Shown here one piece after another: positions 40,130 through 52,390 of a stretch of 64,000 bases of DNA. The translations under genes and the position numbers were made by a program. This DNA is from Epiperipatus broadwayi (lineage: Eukaryota > Onychophora > Udeonychophora > Euonychophora > Peripatidae). The notes below the pieces were generated by a model. It did not search any database and had not been told where the DNA came from. It saw only the letters and a program-made list of their open reading frames with translations. The stretch lies in the NCBI GenBank assembly GCA_028023455.1, contig JAQFVV010012405.1:6345334-6409333 (forward strand). Reading direction: 5' to 3'. Numbering within the stretch: the first letter of the stretch is position 1; each line of letters starts with the position of its first letter.

Positions 40130-40849
40130 TAGATTATAATAAACCTCATAACTGAAACAATATTTTACATATCCAGTAAAATGATTTACCAAAATATAAG
40201 AATATGGGGATTATAGAATCTAAAACAACCCATAACCTCCAGTTTACACAGTTCTTTCAGTAGCAAAACATATTCTACTCCATTGATATCATCTGTTGTG
40301 TGCCAAATAATCAATTAGTTCCAAACGAACCAGGTACACTAGAGCTACATCTACAATCATCTGACACAAAACATAATCCAGAAATTTCATCTAGGAATAA
40401 TAGTTATGACCTCTATTAATCATTATCATTAGATATCTATTGATAACTGTAGCTTACAATGAATGGTACCATATATCTATGGTAATAATCAAGTTGAATA
40501 ATTAATGTTTTCTCCTGTAGAACCATATCAGTTTATATATGTTTCACACATTATATGATTCAAACTCGAAAGTTCTCATATAGTGGAAAAGATATTGAGT
40601 GCATTAGTAAATGCTGTAATTAACATTTTTGGAAATGCCTTTCATATATACCAACATTTTTTTTCCATCTTGCATACTTGCAAGGCTGCTGTGCTGACCT
40701 CTCAACCACCAACTTTTATAAAAAATTCATTTTTATTTTTATATCTTGTATCAGTCTATTTTCACCCATATTATCTTTTATCTCATTCTCACTCCTAAAT
40801 AGAAACATATCCTTATTTTTATATTGATGTGATACACTGTGACTTCTCC
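40130..40849. other. AT-rich spacer
   Basis: No gene is seen. The frame at 40,583-40,798 (71 codons) has no family resemblance and no supporting splice or polyadenylation context. Confidence 0.45.
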
Positions 40850-42120
40850 TTATACAGTGTAAGAAATCTCTCAGCAATACTATGTCCAAAGAAAACTTTT
40901 AGTCACTTTACCTTCCCTTTCCATTCCCTGCTCTAAGTTTTCCCATATCCTGTTACATTCCATTTTCACAACATAATCTTTGTCAACTCCATGGCCTTTA
41001 TATCTAAATCCCTCTTATCTTTTTCCAAACCCAGCATAAAAACCAATAACCTACTTTCTGTATAATCACTTTGTTTATATTTATTTTTCCACAACTTCAT
41101 TTTTTGTACACTTTCTGTTTGCAGCCATTTACATTCAATTAACAGATGCCTAATATTTTATATGCCTTCCTTACACAACTTGTAGACTAAATCACCCACA
41201 TTTTTACATTTATGGGTATATTCCCTTGATGCTAAAGATCCCATTCGAGCCTTAAACAGTAAACTGCTTTCCTTTCTATTGTCATAAATTAACTTGAACC
41301 CAATATTCCATTTACTTCTATATATATTTAAACTCTTTACTCTCTGTATTAGTTCTCCATCTCTCCAACTCCCTATTCTTTATTAATGCATCTATTCTTC
41401 TATCTCATTCCTTACCACTATAACACTCAACAATTCATCCAACACAATCATCCCACCTTTTGTATAAGTATACTAACATAAATTTTTTATCCAAATCTTC
41501 TGCATATTGCATTACCTTTCTCACCCATGTTGTTGCCTGCTCTTTATTTATAACCCAGTTAAATACTATTTTGTCTATTCTCTTATTATCCATAAATTGC
41601 AATCTAGCAAACATTTTCATTTTGCTTTTTGCATCTCTCATATAAAAACTTGACCACATTTCTCCTTGAATTGCCTCCTTTGCTATCCACACATTTGCAT
41701 CTAATGCATATTTTCCTACTTCTCTTTGTACTTTTTCTAAGTAATCTAATATCCCTTTACTAACACATAATGCATTGTTACCATATGTTAAGCCTGCTAC
41801 TGCCTCTCCTATATAATTCTAACTACAGCATATTTATTATATGAAAACACTGTTAATTTCTTTATCAATCCCTTTCTTTTCTTTGCTTCATTTATCAATT
41901 TTTTTTTCTATTCATTCAAGCAATTTCTTTGATTACTTAAGACGATTCCCAAATAGTTACATCTATTCACCACCCTTAACTTTATATCGCCCAATAAAAA
42001 TTATTTGTCTTCTCTTTCCCCAGTGTTAATCATCATTACTTTTGATTTTTCTTCACTAAATTTAATCCCATCTCTTTACCCACCCTTGCGTATGTCCTCA
42101 GCATAACTTCCATATCATTA
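40850..42120 (-). pseudogene. LINE C-terminal region with zinc-knuckle remnant
   Basis: Read on the minus strand from about 42,120 downward, the order is a post-palm segment (VGKEMGLNL, MMINTGE), a GDIKL...CNYLGIVL block, and a well-preserved stretch at 41,692-41,435 (MWIAKEAIQGEMWSSFYMRD then KMKMFARLQFMDNKRIDKIV). A C-terminal C..C......H....C-type remnant near 41,220-41,130 ends RHLLIECKW. That tail matches the zinc-binding knuckle that many non-LTR elements carry after the thumb. The catalytic core lies outside or is lost. Frameshifts separate the blocks. Confidence 0.7.
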
Positions 42121-42130
42121 GCAAATATTC

Positions 42131-42245
42131 CATACTGTAGTGCCAACCAGTGCAAGTCTTAGTAATCAATGAATATATGAAGAGTTTGTTATTGTTTTAA
42201 CAGCTTGTATAAGCATATGAAATGGTGATTATGTGATGGTTTAAT
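42131..42245. repeat. Family D fragment
   Basis: TACTGTAGTGCCAACCAGTG, AGTAATCAATGAATAT and GGTGATTATGTGATGG match the arm and interior of 29,608-29,876. It abuts the 5' boundary of the LINE relic, which may mark where that LINE was interrupted. Confidence 0.75.
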
Positions 42246-43173
42246 AGTTTCATTTCTATTATTACATTCCTACTCTTATGTAGATATCTTCTTTCTTTAA
42301 TTTAATGAATAATGTAATTTATTATAAATTAACTCACCTAATATTTTATTCCATCTCTGTAAAAAATTTAACCCATTTCTTTTAAATAAATATGTATTTT
42401 TAATAAGCACTTTCCACACTATAAAAATATAACTATTATTATCACATGAATATTTTAGTCTTAAATTAACTTCACAAACATTATTTAATTTTACCACACT
42501 ATCGTATCTTTGTAATCTTAACCTCCATTTCGTAATCTTAACCTCCGTTTCGTAATCTTAACCTCCGTTTCTTTCCTTTAAACCCATAATTTCAGAGAAC
42601 TTATTGTTTCTTTAATACTTCAATTTATAAAATCATTTGTGTTCAGCGAAACTACCACATTATTATCTTTATTTTTTTCTAAAATTTTAATATCCAATAT
42701 TCCAACTCTTGGCAGACACACTATCACATTTTCCTGTGTTGTCTAGCTAAAATATTCCAACACCTGATTGAATACATTCTCCTACTTTTAATTGCAGCAC
42801 ACCCCTTCTCTCTCTATAGCATAACTTTGTCATTATGCAGATAAGTTTTCATTATTACCATATCCTCATCAAGTCTATTTCTTCCAAAATAAATTCTTGC
42901 TTTAAAGTATCTCAGAAGACTTCTATGCATCAGTATCATTAACAAAAACATTTAAAGTTAATTTCATAACTGCAGTAAATTTTTAAATAACATTTTTATG
43001 AATTTCAACATGTAACTCCAAAATATTAATGCCATGGAAATTATCCTTACATATATCGCATGCATAATGTTCATTTGCAGCCATAAAATTATCATTGCAA
43101 TAGCATCACTACTAACACCTATTAGTAGTTTATAATACTAGGCTTATAACAAAATGTAACAAAAAATTGTCAA
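42246..43173. other. Spacer, possibly decayed LINE 5' part
   Basis: No supported gene is seen. The minus strand at 42,900-42,740 contains a short FGRNRLDEDMVMMKTYL stretch and lies upstream of the LINE relic, so this may be older LINE sequence, but I cannot name a domain. A 20-bp triplicated motif is at 42,511-42,570. Confidence 0.35.
42511..42570. repeat. 20-bp minisatellite, three copies
   Basis: CGTAATCTTAACCTCCGTTT is repeated three times in tandem; the first copy differs by two bases. Confidence 0.95.
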
Positions 43174-43244
43174 GCGTTGGTGGCCTAGTGGTTAGCATAG
43201 CTGCCTTCCAAGCAACTGGCCTGGGTTTGCTTCCCGATCAATGC
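43174..43244 (+). repeat. tRNA-Gly(UCC)-derived sequence
   Basis: GCGTTGGTGGCCTAGTGGTT...AGCTGCCTTCCAAGCA...GGGTTTGCTTCCCG...ATCAATGC closely follows the known animal tRNA-Gly(UCC) sequence, with its A box, TCC anticodon loop CTTCCAA and B box. The acceptor ends pair over 7 bp with two G-U pairs. The anticodon stem (GCTGC/GCAAC) and T arm are damaged, and an A-run follows after TTTGACATAGGG. It is therefore more likely a tRNA-derived SINE or pseudogene than a working gene. Confidence 0.8.
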
Positions 43245-43273
43245 ATTTGACATAGGGAAAAAAAAATCGTCAA

Positions 43274-43362
43274 GCGTTGTTAGCCGAGAGGTCAGCATAG
43301 CCGCCTTGCAAGCAAGCAGTTGGTTGCAGACGGTTGTTGCGGGTTCGCCTACAGGCCGATGC
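43274..43362 (+). repeat. tRNA-derived repeat, long-variable-arm type
   Basis: GCGTTGTTAGCCGAGAGGTC, an arm CCGCCTTGCAAGCAAGCAG, a B-box-like GCGGGTTCGCC and an end GGCCGATGCTATGACATATG plus A-run. It directly follows the Gly-like copy. Both are preceded by the same AAAA(T)CGTCAAGCGTTG-type leader, so the two tRNA-like repeats stand in tandem. Confidence 0.8.
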
Positions 43363-46300
43363 TATGACATATGGAAAAAAAATTGTAAAATTAGACATTT
43401 CTTTAAATATTGTTTAGTGTATGTATATTAAATGTAAATTGAACTAGTGTATTGATATTAATTAGTATATTGATTAGTTATGTAATATTCTAATTTGGTT
43501 TAATTTTACATATGTGGATATGTCAGTTATTAGGAAATGATTACAATATCCTTTAAGAAGCAGTCTACTCAAGTGATTTCCTATTTACTTGCTTGCTTTC
43601 CATTTAAATATATATACTTATTTTACCACTGTTAACGTTGGCATTGAAATCCAATTAACATCTGACTATGATTAATAATGTCAATGTAAATGCTTCATGT
43701 TTTGCTAAGCAATTATTTTCTAGTGTATATTGAAACTATTTATTATTATATTAGTGTTAGTGAGGGAATAAAAATAGTTTACAGAAAAAAAAAATACAGA
43801 ATTCAGTTTCTGATTTATACTTTTTCTTTTTTTTTATTATAAATATTTATATCGTAAAACATTCATACTCATACACACATGCACACTATTTATATATATA
43901 ATCATGTCATTTAAACAAAAAATTATAAAGCAAATAGCTGTATTTAATTATTTAGGAAATTGTTTAACTGGACGTGGAAATTGTGAGAAAGTTAAAGCTA
44001 GAATTCACATGGATAAACATGCTTTTAATAACGCTAAAAATTAACTTTTCTCCCATTAAAAATTACATTTAAAGAAAAGATTTGTTAAATATCTTGTTTG
44101 AGTCTTTCGAGATATGAATTTGGAGAAGATTGATCAAACTGATTTAGAATTAAAAATATACAAGTGTTGAAAAGCATTATTAAAAAAGAGTATTACTAAA
44201 TGGTTGAATACCGATACCCTGTATAGGATAAGTTAAAAATAAAATAACCTTTAAATGATCTACTGAAAGGCAAGAGCATCTCTAATTATCATTAAAAAAT
44301 AATAATAACAGTAAAGAAAAAAATTAAAATAACATGCTTTCCAAACGTTTTAAGAGCAGTAATTCATTTTACCTGAGAGTCCTCTTGATACCATTTATTG
44401 ACCAAATTTGTCTGGTTAGTTGAGTTCTTTATAGATGACATCAGAAAGTAAAATCTTATTTCTTGGAACTTGGATCTTTTTTTTTTTTTTTTGGAGTTTT
44501 ACAGTGCATGCATTTGTATCAAAGCCATAGCTCTGTCAGGATAATATATTATGCCATGAAAACTTCAGACTATTACATCTATAAAAAGTAACTGCATGGA
44601 TAGATTTCATAATTTATTATTATAACAGTAAAAATGGAAGACCAAAACCAAGAAGTCCATGGATTGTTTCATAGCCAAATTATAAAAAAAAGTTCAATTG
44701 AACGTGACTATTGCACTTCACCAGGAAACACTTTTTAAAGCAATTCATCAGTCTGGTCTTTAAATGGATTATGACTATGTGATCTTTTGGCTGACATCCG
44801 AAGCAATGAGAGATTGTTTGATGAATAATGTCACTGGGAAATTCATTATTGTTTTTTTTTTATTCATGTGGAAAATCTTCAGGTATAATGTATGAACTCA
44901 TTTTTAGTTGTAATAATCATATATTGATCACAAAGTAGTCATGAGGTATATAAATTAGGGTGAAATAAATATACAATAATTTGTTTGGTTTATATAAATC
45001 TAAATTATGTTGTTTGATTAAAATTTATAAGCTACAAATAAGATGATAGAAAAATTTAATGCTTTTAGTCGATTTTTTTTTTAGTAATAATATATGGTAG
45101 TAAGATTTTGTATTTTTGCAATTTTATGCAGTCTGTGTAATAGACACTTAAATTATAATATTTTAGATAGATGAACTTCTGAGCACTGGCTATATTAAGT
45201 ACAAAGGCCCCTTATATCAAAGTATAACTATGAAGCAGAGAGCCAGTATTGAGTCCATATAGATGTTTATTTAGTCCTAAATTTTATTGTTATGGTGGAG
45301 TAATTAAATATTTCTTTTAATAACAGTGTAATTAAATGATCATGTTGCTATTAAAACATAATCATGCATTCAATATTTGCAAAATATTTATTTCTCTAAA
45401 TATGGATAAGAGAAACTTTTTGGGTAAACATGTTGCTAGTATTGGCTCAACTTTATGCAGGTGGCTTAATTAGTAAAATTACTAACTTATGAATTGTTAG
45501 CATTTAAATTTATATTGTGGAATGAATATGATTATTTGGGCTTCCTGGAATGTTGTTTTTAATTTATACATTTGTTTTTATTTTAGCTAAATGATTGTTT
45601 AATTGGATGACAAACAACTGAAAAAAATTCAAGATCATCTACTAATATATTTTTACTTGGAAACAATATATATATCTATATTACTTCTTTTGGTTATTAA
45701 TTGCCTATTTTTGTCAATAGTCTATTGCAAACCTACTATCGAGGATTCATTTTTAAGTAAAAAACAAACACCTCCCCCCCATTAATTTGATTAAGTAATT
45801 TTGAACTGTGTACTGCACCTGAATCAGGTATTCAAATATGACTTGACCTTTAAATATCTACCTGTATGAGTATTTTTATTTGTTTGTATGTGGATGAATA
45901 TTTTAGTTTCTATATTCTCTAATGATTTCATTTTTCTTTTCAATTTGAGTGTAATTTTTTATTCAAAAAGTACATTTACACATAGCAATGTTTCATGAGA
46001 TTTGATCTCTACTCACAAATATCCTTTTCATCAGTTCATGCTTAGTTATAGGTAAATAGAACATGTAACTTATATGACTTATAATCTTTCAAATTACCAA
46101 TAAATACTCAAATGAAAAGGAAGTGCAAAAATAGATTGATCTTTTAAGTATAATTCAAAATTAACAACTTAATAATTAAAAAAGAAGACATCAAATTAAC
46201 ACCATGACAGTCAAAATTCAATTATTGCACAATGTTGCATTAGATCAAAAATTATTATAGACAGTAAATGTATAAATAAAAATTATAACGTCACTACCTC

Positions 46301-48155
46301 AAATAACCATACTTCTCATCTTGACATTGTCTATTTTCATATAAAGAGTTACTATTTAAATTAAAATTTCATAAAATAATGCTATTCTATTTTATTTTAT
46401 ATCTTGTTAGACTTCATTCACTTTATGGTGCAATACACAAAATAGATGCGTACATAAGCAAATCGAATAAAATTTTAGGGAAAACCTTCCACTAAACAGT
46501 TACACTTTATTATTAAGAGCAAAATCTAAATTTCTACCCTTTCTCTAACATATTTACAGAAATGGAATAAAAATCAATATTATAAAAGACACATAACATA
46601 CATAGATACGCATGAAAAAAAAAAACATGACCAAATCGTGTTAGTAAAAATAATCAAAATCTGTATATGTTAAACAATATAAATAGTTAAGTAAATAGTC
46701 TAACTTGACATTTTACAGAAAAATGTGTGTGTGTATATTTTTATATAATTATTATTTGAAGTTATTTTAAATATTTGGTTGTTTTTCATTTTTCAATTTT
46801 TACCATGAGTCTTAGAAGTTGCTTCTGCATAATTGGTTTGCTATAATATTTCTAGACCTCCTTTTTTCTGTTTATTAATTGTATCAGCATAAATCACTAA
46901 CATCAATGGAAACGTATTTATTATTGAGATTAGGTCTTCAATCCCGGACAATTTCCATCATTTGTCAGTAGACTATGAGCTTGGAGTGTGAATCCTTAAC
47001 TCAAATGATCAATGTAGCTACTCATACCACAAAATTTCATATTTGTAAGTATGAAATCATTATGATTTTAAAAAAATATCTTTTTTTTTTTTAGTTTTTT
47101 TATCAGACTATTGCAGTTTCATGGTCTATGGCAATATTTCAAGGCTGATTCCAAAAATTTTTCTCTTTGTGATCCAACTGACAAAGATTTATTTGGCAAT
47201 TTGCACAGCTTTTAGTTCTGGTTCTTTAAATTTTTAATAAACTCCAGTTAAACACCTCTATCACAAGAAGTGCTTGTACTCTTATACAGGTAACCCCCCC
47301 CCACCCTTCCAACACTTTCGGCTTGTTTAATCATTTTATATTGTTTGTAATATTACAAGCAAAAATAAAATTTAAAAAACAAAATTATTTGAACATTTAC
47401 AAAAAACATTAATTCCGTTAGATATTTAAAAATTATTACTTCATAATTTATTGAAACTTAATTCGTTATTTATTTAAATGATAGCGAAACGTTTTTAAAA
47501 TTCTCATTTTGTCTCCATCAGTCAGTTCATTTTAGATTTATATTCTCAAGTTCTCACCGAATTCACATTTAACAAAATAGCAACATTTTCTGTCTGTTAT
47601 AAAACATTCTCCTCATTTGTTGGATTTCATTTTTGTTGCAATTTTTTTATTTTTACTCATTCATATGTGATGTTTTACGATATATATATTTAATGTTGTA
47701 ATAATGTATTTTTTATTACTTTAATGTCTTTTTTTTTTTTTGTCTAAGATATTGTTTTTAGCATCTTTAGTTTAAGACCATATTAGGGTTTAAATAAAAA
47801 GTTGTTTTAGTCTTTAAAAAGCCATAAATTACGTCCAAAGATGACTAAGAAGTTATCATTGCGATCATAATATGTCATTATCTTAATGGTTAAGTCTATC
47901 GTTATATATAGAATATATCTATATCTCATTTATTTATTAAAAATAAAACATTTTAGTTTCTAATAGATCTTTTTTTTTTTTTGTAATCTGTATTTAACAT
48001 TTCATTATACTTAAGTGATTCTAAGAAAAGTTTTCAGAGTTCAATGGGATTTTTCAAAATTCATTTTTAGTGCTCTGTAGGAAAAAATAAAAGCCTTTTT
48101 TATAGTTGTAGTTTAAAAAGTTTTAGATTTCTTAAACATATTAATTCATATATAT
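43363..48155. other. AT-rich desert
   Basis: Nearly 4.8 kb was examined in both directions without a supported exon, element end or tandem array. Patches at 44,620-44,820, 45,170-45,260 and 46,900-47,030 are slightly less AT-rich and were checked, but none shows a reading frame with splice boundaries. Confidence 0.5.
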
Positions 48156-48344
48156 CTAATTCTTTTGCATACGTATGTGTGTATGCTTTTCAAGCGGGTT
48201 TATTTCTTTTCCTTCTTTTATTTGACTGAGTGCACTGCTCGTCCTCGAAAGTTGAGTACTCTGCTTGTCACCGAAAGTGCATTCTGCTAAATAAAAAATA
48301 AATAAAAAAGGAAATAGAACCGGCTTCGTAAAGCGTACGTACAT
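48156..48344 (-). CDS. Doubtful small secreted-type ORF or terminal exon
   Basis: This 62-codon minus-strand frame begins MYVRFTKPVLFPFLFIFYLA and reads like a signal peptide followed by a hydrophilic tail (ECTFGDKQSTQLS onward). The same DNA also offers a splice-type reading. A pyrimidine tract TTTTATTTATTTTTTATTTA followed by AG precedes CAGAATGCACTTTCGG; from there a 22-codon frame (QNALSVTSRVLNFRG...) reaches a TAA that overlaps AATAAA. The patch has more CG dinucleotides than its surroundings. The two readings exclude each other and neither has a recognised family, so this is at most a hint of a real gene. Confidence 0.18.
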   Translation of the reverse strand: MYVRFTKPVLFPFLFIFYLAECTFGDKQSTQLSRTSSALSQIKEGKEINPLEKHTHIRMQKN

Positions 48345-48821
48345 TAAAAAATTACTTATACAAAGAAGGGAAAATTAATAATTAATATATATGTATATGT
48401 CTGTATGAGTCGCATACTTAGATTATTCATCTACTCTGCCTATGATCCGATATTTTAATCAGGGTGAGTCATTGAAAGTTAGTTAGTTTTTAAGCATGTT
48501 TAACTTTTTTTTTTATATCTGTTTATAATCAAGCCAAATAACTAGCTAATCTTTTTAGTCTGCAAATGGGTGTGTAGTTATTCTTGGCTAAGGAGAAAAA
48601 AATAAATTGTAAATTATCTAATTGGTATTTGATCAAGCTAATAAATATTGTAAACCTTCTGATTCACTATTTTTGGACACTTTATCTATACAGTTTTATT
48701 TGAATATGACTGCTAGAAAATATGTTTATTTTTTCAAAAAAAAACAACAACTAATTTTAGAGTGTAATATTTAAATAAATGTATAGTATATATATTTTAA
48801 GCTAGATAAATTTAGAGAGAT
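48345..48821. other. AT-rich spacer
   Basis: Nothing recognised. Confidence 0.45.
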
Positions 48822-49140
48822 TTGAACCCAGATTTTCAAGCTTCCTTTCATCTCCTCTTCATCCTATACAACCGATGCACATGCCCACATACATGTGAAA
48901 AAGATAAATGATCTCCAATAACCTATTTGGTGCTAGACCAGCACTCATCAATTGGTCCAGATTATCATCTCCCACACACACATATAATCAGTGCTCAGTT
49001 TATATTAAGATAGAAAATCAGCATGAAATATGTATATTGGAGGTCATTTATCTTTTTCACATGTATGTGGACATGTGTATCGGTTGTATAGGATGGAGTG
49101 GAGATTAAAAAGAGCTTGAAAGTCTGAATTTAATTTTAGT
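48822..49140. repeat. Repeat B head-to-head dimer
   Basis: A plus-strand copy (AGAGATTTGAACCCAGATTT, ACATGCCCACATACATGTGA, CACTCATCAATTGGTCCAGA) runs to about 49,015. It turns directly into the inverted end of a second copy (TATATTGGAGGTCATTTATC, CACATGTATGTGGACATGTG, GAGCTTGAAAGTCTGAATTT). The result is a fold-back made of repeat B. Confidence 0.8.
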
Positions 49141-50024
49141 ATGAAAACAAAAAAAAAGCTATTTACTTCCCATCCAAATAGATCATCTCAGTAATATATA
49201 TTTTGCAATTAAGGCAATTATTGAAAGGTATCAGATTTTTATCCAAACTAAGAGTTCAAAGAATATATAAAACCTATAGCATTCTCTCAAATAGTCCATA
49301 ATTTTATAGAAATTATAAAGGTTTGGATAATAGTCATTTTCATTTAGGTTTTATTATCAAAAAAATCATACAATTTCATAAATAAGGCACTCCTGCTACC
49401 TATCCTAAACTCAGAAATTGTGGAAGAATTTTTAATTTTGGCCAGGCCCAATCCTGACATGGCATTTTGATAATGCCTTATAACATCATTCCCTGAAAAA
49501 AAAAGCCTCAACTCACTTACAAAAGTGGGTTTCCAGCTATTATGTATGGTACTTCTATTCCTGCTTAGGCAAATTTGCAGAAACTGATCTATATAATTAC
49601 TTGTTTCTATAACAATCTTTTAATGGATCATTAAAAATCAATTTAAAGTATTTTAATATTTTAGAACTTTTGTCTATATTGATAATAATAACTGATCTCT
49701 CTAAGAAGTGAAATAGTCAAGATGGTAGTGGAAAATTTAAATATCTATTGAATATCAATATAGAGTATCATAAATTACTCATTTTTTCATCATTTTTATT
49801 TTCCTTATTCATACTTGGAACTTTTTTACACATGATGCAACACTATCAAAACAGATAAATTCACAGTGGAAATCAGAGACAATCAAACCCCATTTTAGGT
49901 ATGCTCTCATGTGATAAACATTAATGCATTAGTTCATATAGATGCTATATTTATATATGTAAAAACTATTTCAGTAAATATAAAATCTTTCATCATATAG
50001 TTAGAAATTTTAGTTATTATAGAG
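49141..50024. other. AT-rich spacer
   Basis: No exon or element recognised. Confidence 0.45.
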
Positions 50025-50230
50025 GACATGACCACATACATGTGAAAAAAAGGATCTATATATGTATTTCATGCTGAACCAGTACTTATCAGTTGGTCCA
50101 GATCATCATCTCCTACACACACATATAAACAGTGCTCAGTTTATATTAAGATAGCAATTCTTCAAATTTTTATAGACAGACTCCAATCTACTCCTCCCTC
50201 CAATTCTTCAGCCATCCATATCATTGAAAA
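50025..50230 (+). repeat. Repeat B, internal fragment
   Basis: GACATGACCACATACATGTG, CTGAACCAGTACTTATCAGT, CACACACATATAAACAGTGC and CAGCCATCCATATCATTGAA match 26,665-27,110. The first ~60 bp and the last ~150 bp are missing. Confidence 0.8.
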
Positions 50231-51360
50231 TATACATATATCAAAATCCTTATGAAATATATATTTGTATAATAAAATTGAAGACCTACCTAAAAGTATA
50301 TAATATCCAAACTCGAATATGTTTATATAATAGAAAATGAAGTGATATTTTTTCCTTAAATGATATTGATAAAGCTGTAATAGGTTTTAATGACATTATG
50401 TCTAAATATTTTGGATAAATAGATACCATTGCCTCAATATTTTATTTGCTTCTCTAAAAAAACTTATATTAATTACGAAGAGGAAAAAATATTTATCGCC
50501 AAATATATAATAAATGAAATTAATATTTATCAGATATTTTATTAATTTTAAGAAATTATTTAGATGTGAAGAAAAAGTCTGTCATTTGTAGTTCATCGGT
50601 CTGCACACAAATATTAGACATGATCCAAAGTGTTTTGATCTTACGTTAATGGATTGACTAGCATCAAATTTAAATAAATGAATAATGTTTCCAATTTACT
50701 AAATATAGAAGACTTTAGAAAATAATTTTTCCATATTCAAACTAATATATATATATATATTTGAGCTACAAACTATGAAACTACAGCTTCTTCTATCATT
50801 GGTCATTCTAGGTTTATAGCTACTTTTCGACAAATTGAAATATCAAATAATGAAGAATCAATGCTATTAAAGATATAAAGGATAATAAACCTGTTTCTAT
50901 TAATGATATTGATATTTTATTATCAAAGATTCTGCTAAATTTATCACTGTGTTTATAAAATTCTATTTTTCCTAAAATATATAATTTTTTTTAGAGTTAT
51001 TGTTATTTGGAAGAAGGGTTGTAAAAATGGTTTAAAACATTTCAGACCAATATCACTCTTATGCAGAATTTCAATTTTTGTTGAAAGGTGTAGATATAAT
51101 TTCTTGTTATTTTAAACAAAAGATGTATACACATTATTCAGCATGGTTTTTTTCTTTCCAAAAATATCAATAGAAATTAATCTTGTAATAATTTTATGAT
51201 CATTTGGCTAATGCTATAAATGAAAAAAAACATTAAGATGTAATGTTATTATTTAATTCTTTGGGTTTCTGATATATTGTTTCATCTGGTAAGTAGTTTT
51301 GGAAATGCTCAACCTTTCTGTTTTTATTGAACTTGATTTCCTTTGGTAATAGTATGATTA
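50231..51360. other. AT-rich spacer
   Basis: No exon or element recognised. Base composition shifts toward T over A on the plus strand near the right end, leading into the array described next. Confidence 0.45.
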
Positions 51361-52390
51361 CAGAACCCTACCATTTGATGGCGCTCTTTTTCGCCCAATG
51401 CACTCCAATATACCAATTCATGGGCTGTCTGTTTGTTTACATAATATTACGGTAAAAGATTTTCTTTCAACCATTTTTAAATTTTTTTGTGTCATCGGCC
51501 CATCTCTTTGGTTTAAATAATATTATGGTAATCCACCAAAGTTTTTTTTCCTTCCACCTGAAGTTTTTTTTTCATTTTTTAATAAACAAATACTTTGTTT
51601 TTAGATGGTCTAGGGGTGTTGGTTTGTTTTTAAATTATTGACTAACTGTCCATTGGTTTCTCTACATAATATTACTTATGGTAAACCCAAGTTTTTTTTT
51701 CACCCGGTTTTTTTATTTGGTTGGTTTTTTTAAAGAAACAATCACTTTGTTTTTAGATGGTGTTAGGAGTGTTGGTTTGCTTTGAAATTATTATTATTAT
51801 TTTTTTGGTTGACGTTTTGATTTGCTGAAAGACTTCAACAATTCGGTATTTTTGAATAAACAAACCCTTGGTTTTTTAGAGGGTGGAGAGGAGAGGGGTT
51901 GTTTTGATTTTGAATTGTCATCTTTTTTTTTTGTTAGTTTATTATGAGACTTTTCTATATTTTTGCTTCAAATGTTTATGCTACAGAAAGCTATATTATA
52001 TGATAGTGAAAAGTTCTTCCCTAATTTTTTTTTTAAGTATCATAGCACCGGCCGGGACGTGAACCCGCAACCCGGGCAACTGCCTGCAAGTGTAAGGCAG
52101 TCACGCTGACCTCTCGACCACCAATGTAAGACTCATTTTTTTTGGGGGGGGGGCTTTAATTTAAAAAAAAGGACATAAACAGTTCGTTTTTAAAGAATAC
52201 TTTTTTTTTAAGCCGGGGAGTGGTGTGGGTGGCGGGGAAGGTTTGTTTTTATTTTTAATTATTGACTTCTTTTTGGATTTTCTTTTTGAACATTTTATTA
52301 TGTTACCACACAGTTCTTTATTATTATTATTATATATATATATATATTTTGGGTGGGGCCTTTTGAATAAACTCTTAAACACTTCTTTTT
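51361..52390 (+). repeat. Degenerate T/G-biased tandem array
   Basis: A unit with AATAAACAAA...TTTGTTTTTAGATGG...GTGTTGGTTTGTTTTTAAAT...AATATTA(C/T)...GGTAA recurs with drift. Anchors are near 51,592 and 51,747 for TTTGTTTTTAGATGGT, later diverged versions are near 51,856-51,920 and 52,160-52,270, and there are several AATATTAYGGTAA blocks at 51,440-51,680. The spacing is roughly 120-155 bp. The plus strand is T- and G-rich and poor in C, unlike the rest of the window. A tRNA-like repeat (52,045-52,127) interrupts the array. Confidence 0.65.
52045..52127 (-). repeat. tRNA-derived repeat, long-variable-arm type
   Basis: On the minus strand: CATTGGTGGTCGAGAGGTCA (A-box-like), an anticodon-like arm ACTGCCTTACACTTGCAG, a variable region, then GCGGGTTCACGTCCCGGCCG and GTGCTATGA. 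This is the best-preserved T arm among the tRNA-like repeats (ACGTGAACCCG/CGGGTTCACGT region), but it lacks a clean acceptor stem. Confidence 0.72.

Noticed and set aside
43174-43244. A functional tRNA-Gly(UCC) gene
   Set aside because: Anticodon stem and T arm carry mismatches and an A-run tail follows, as in SINEs or pseudogenes.
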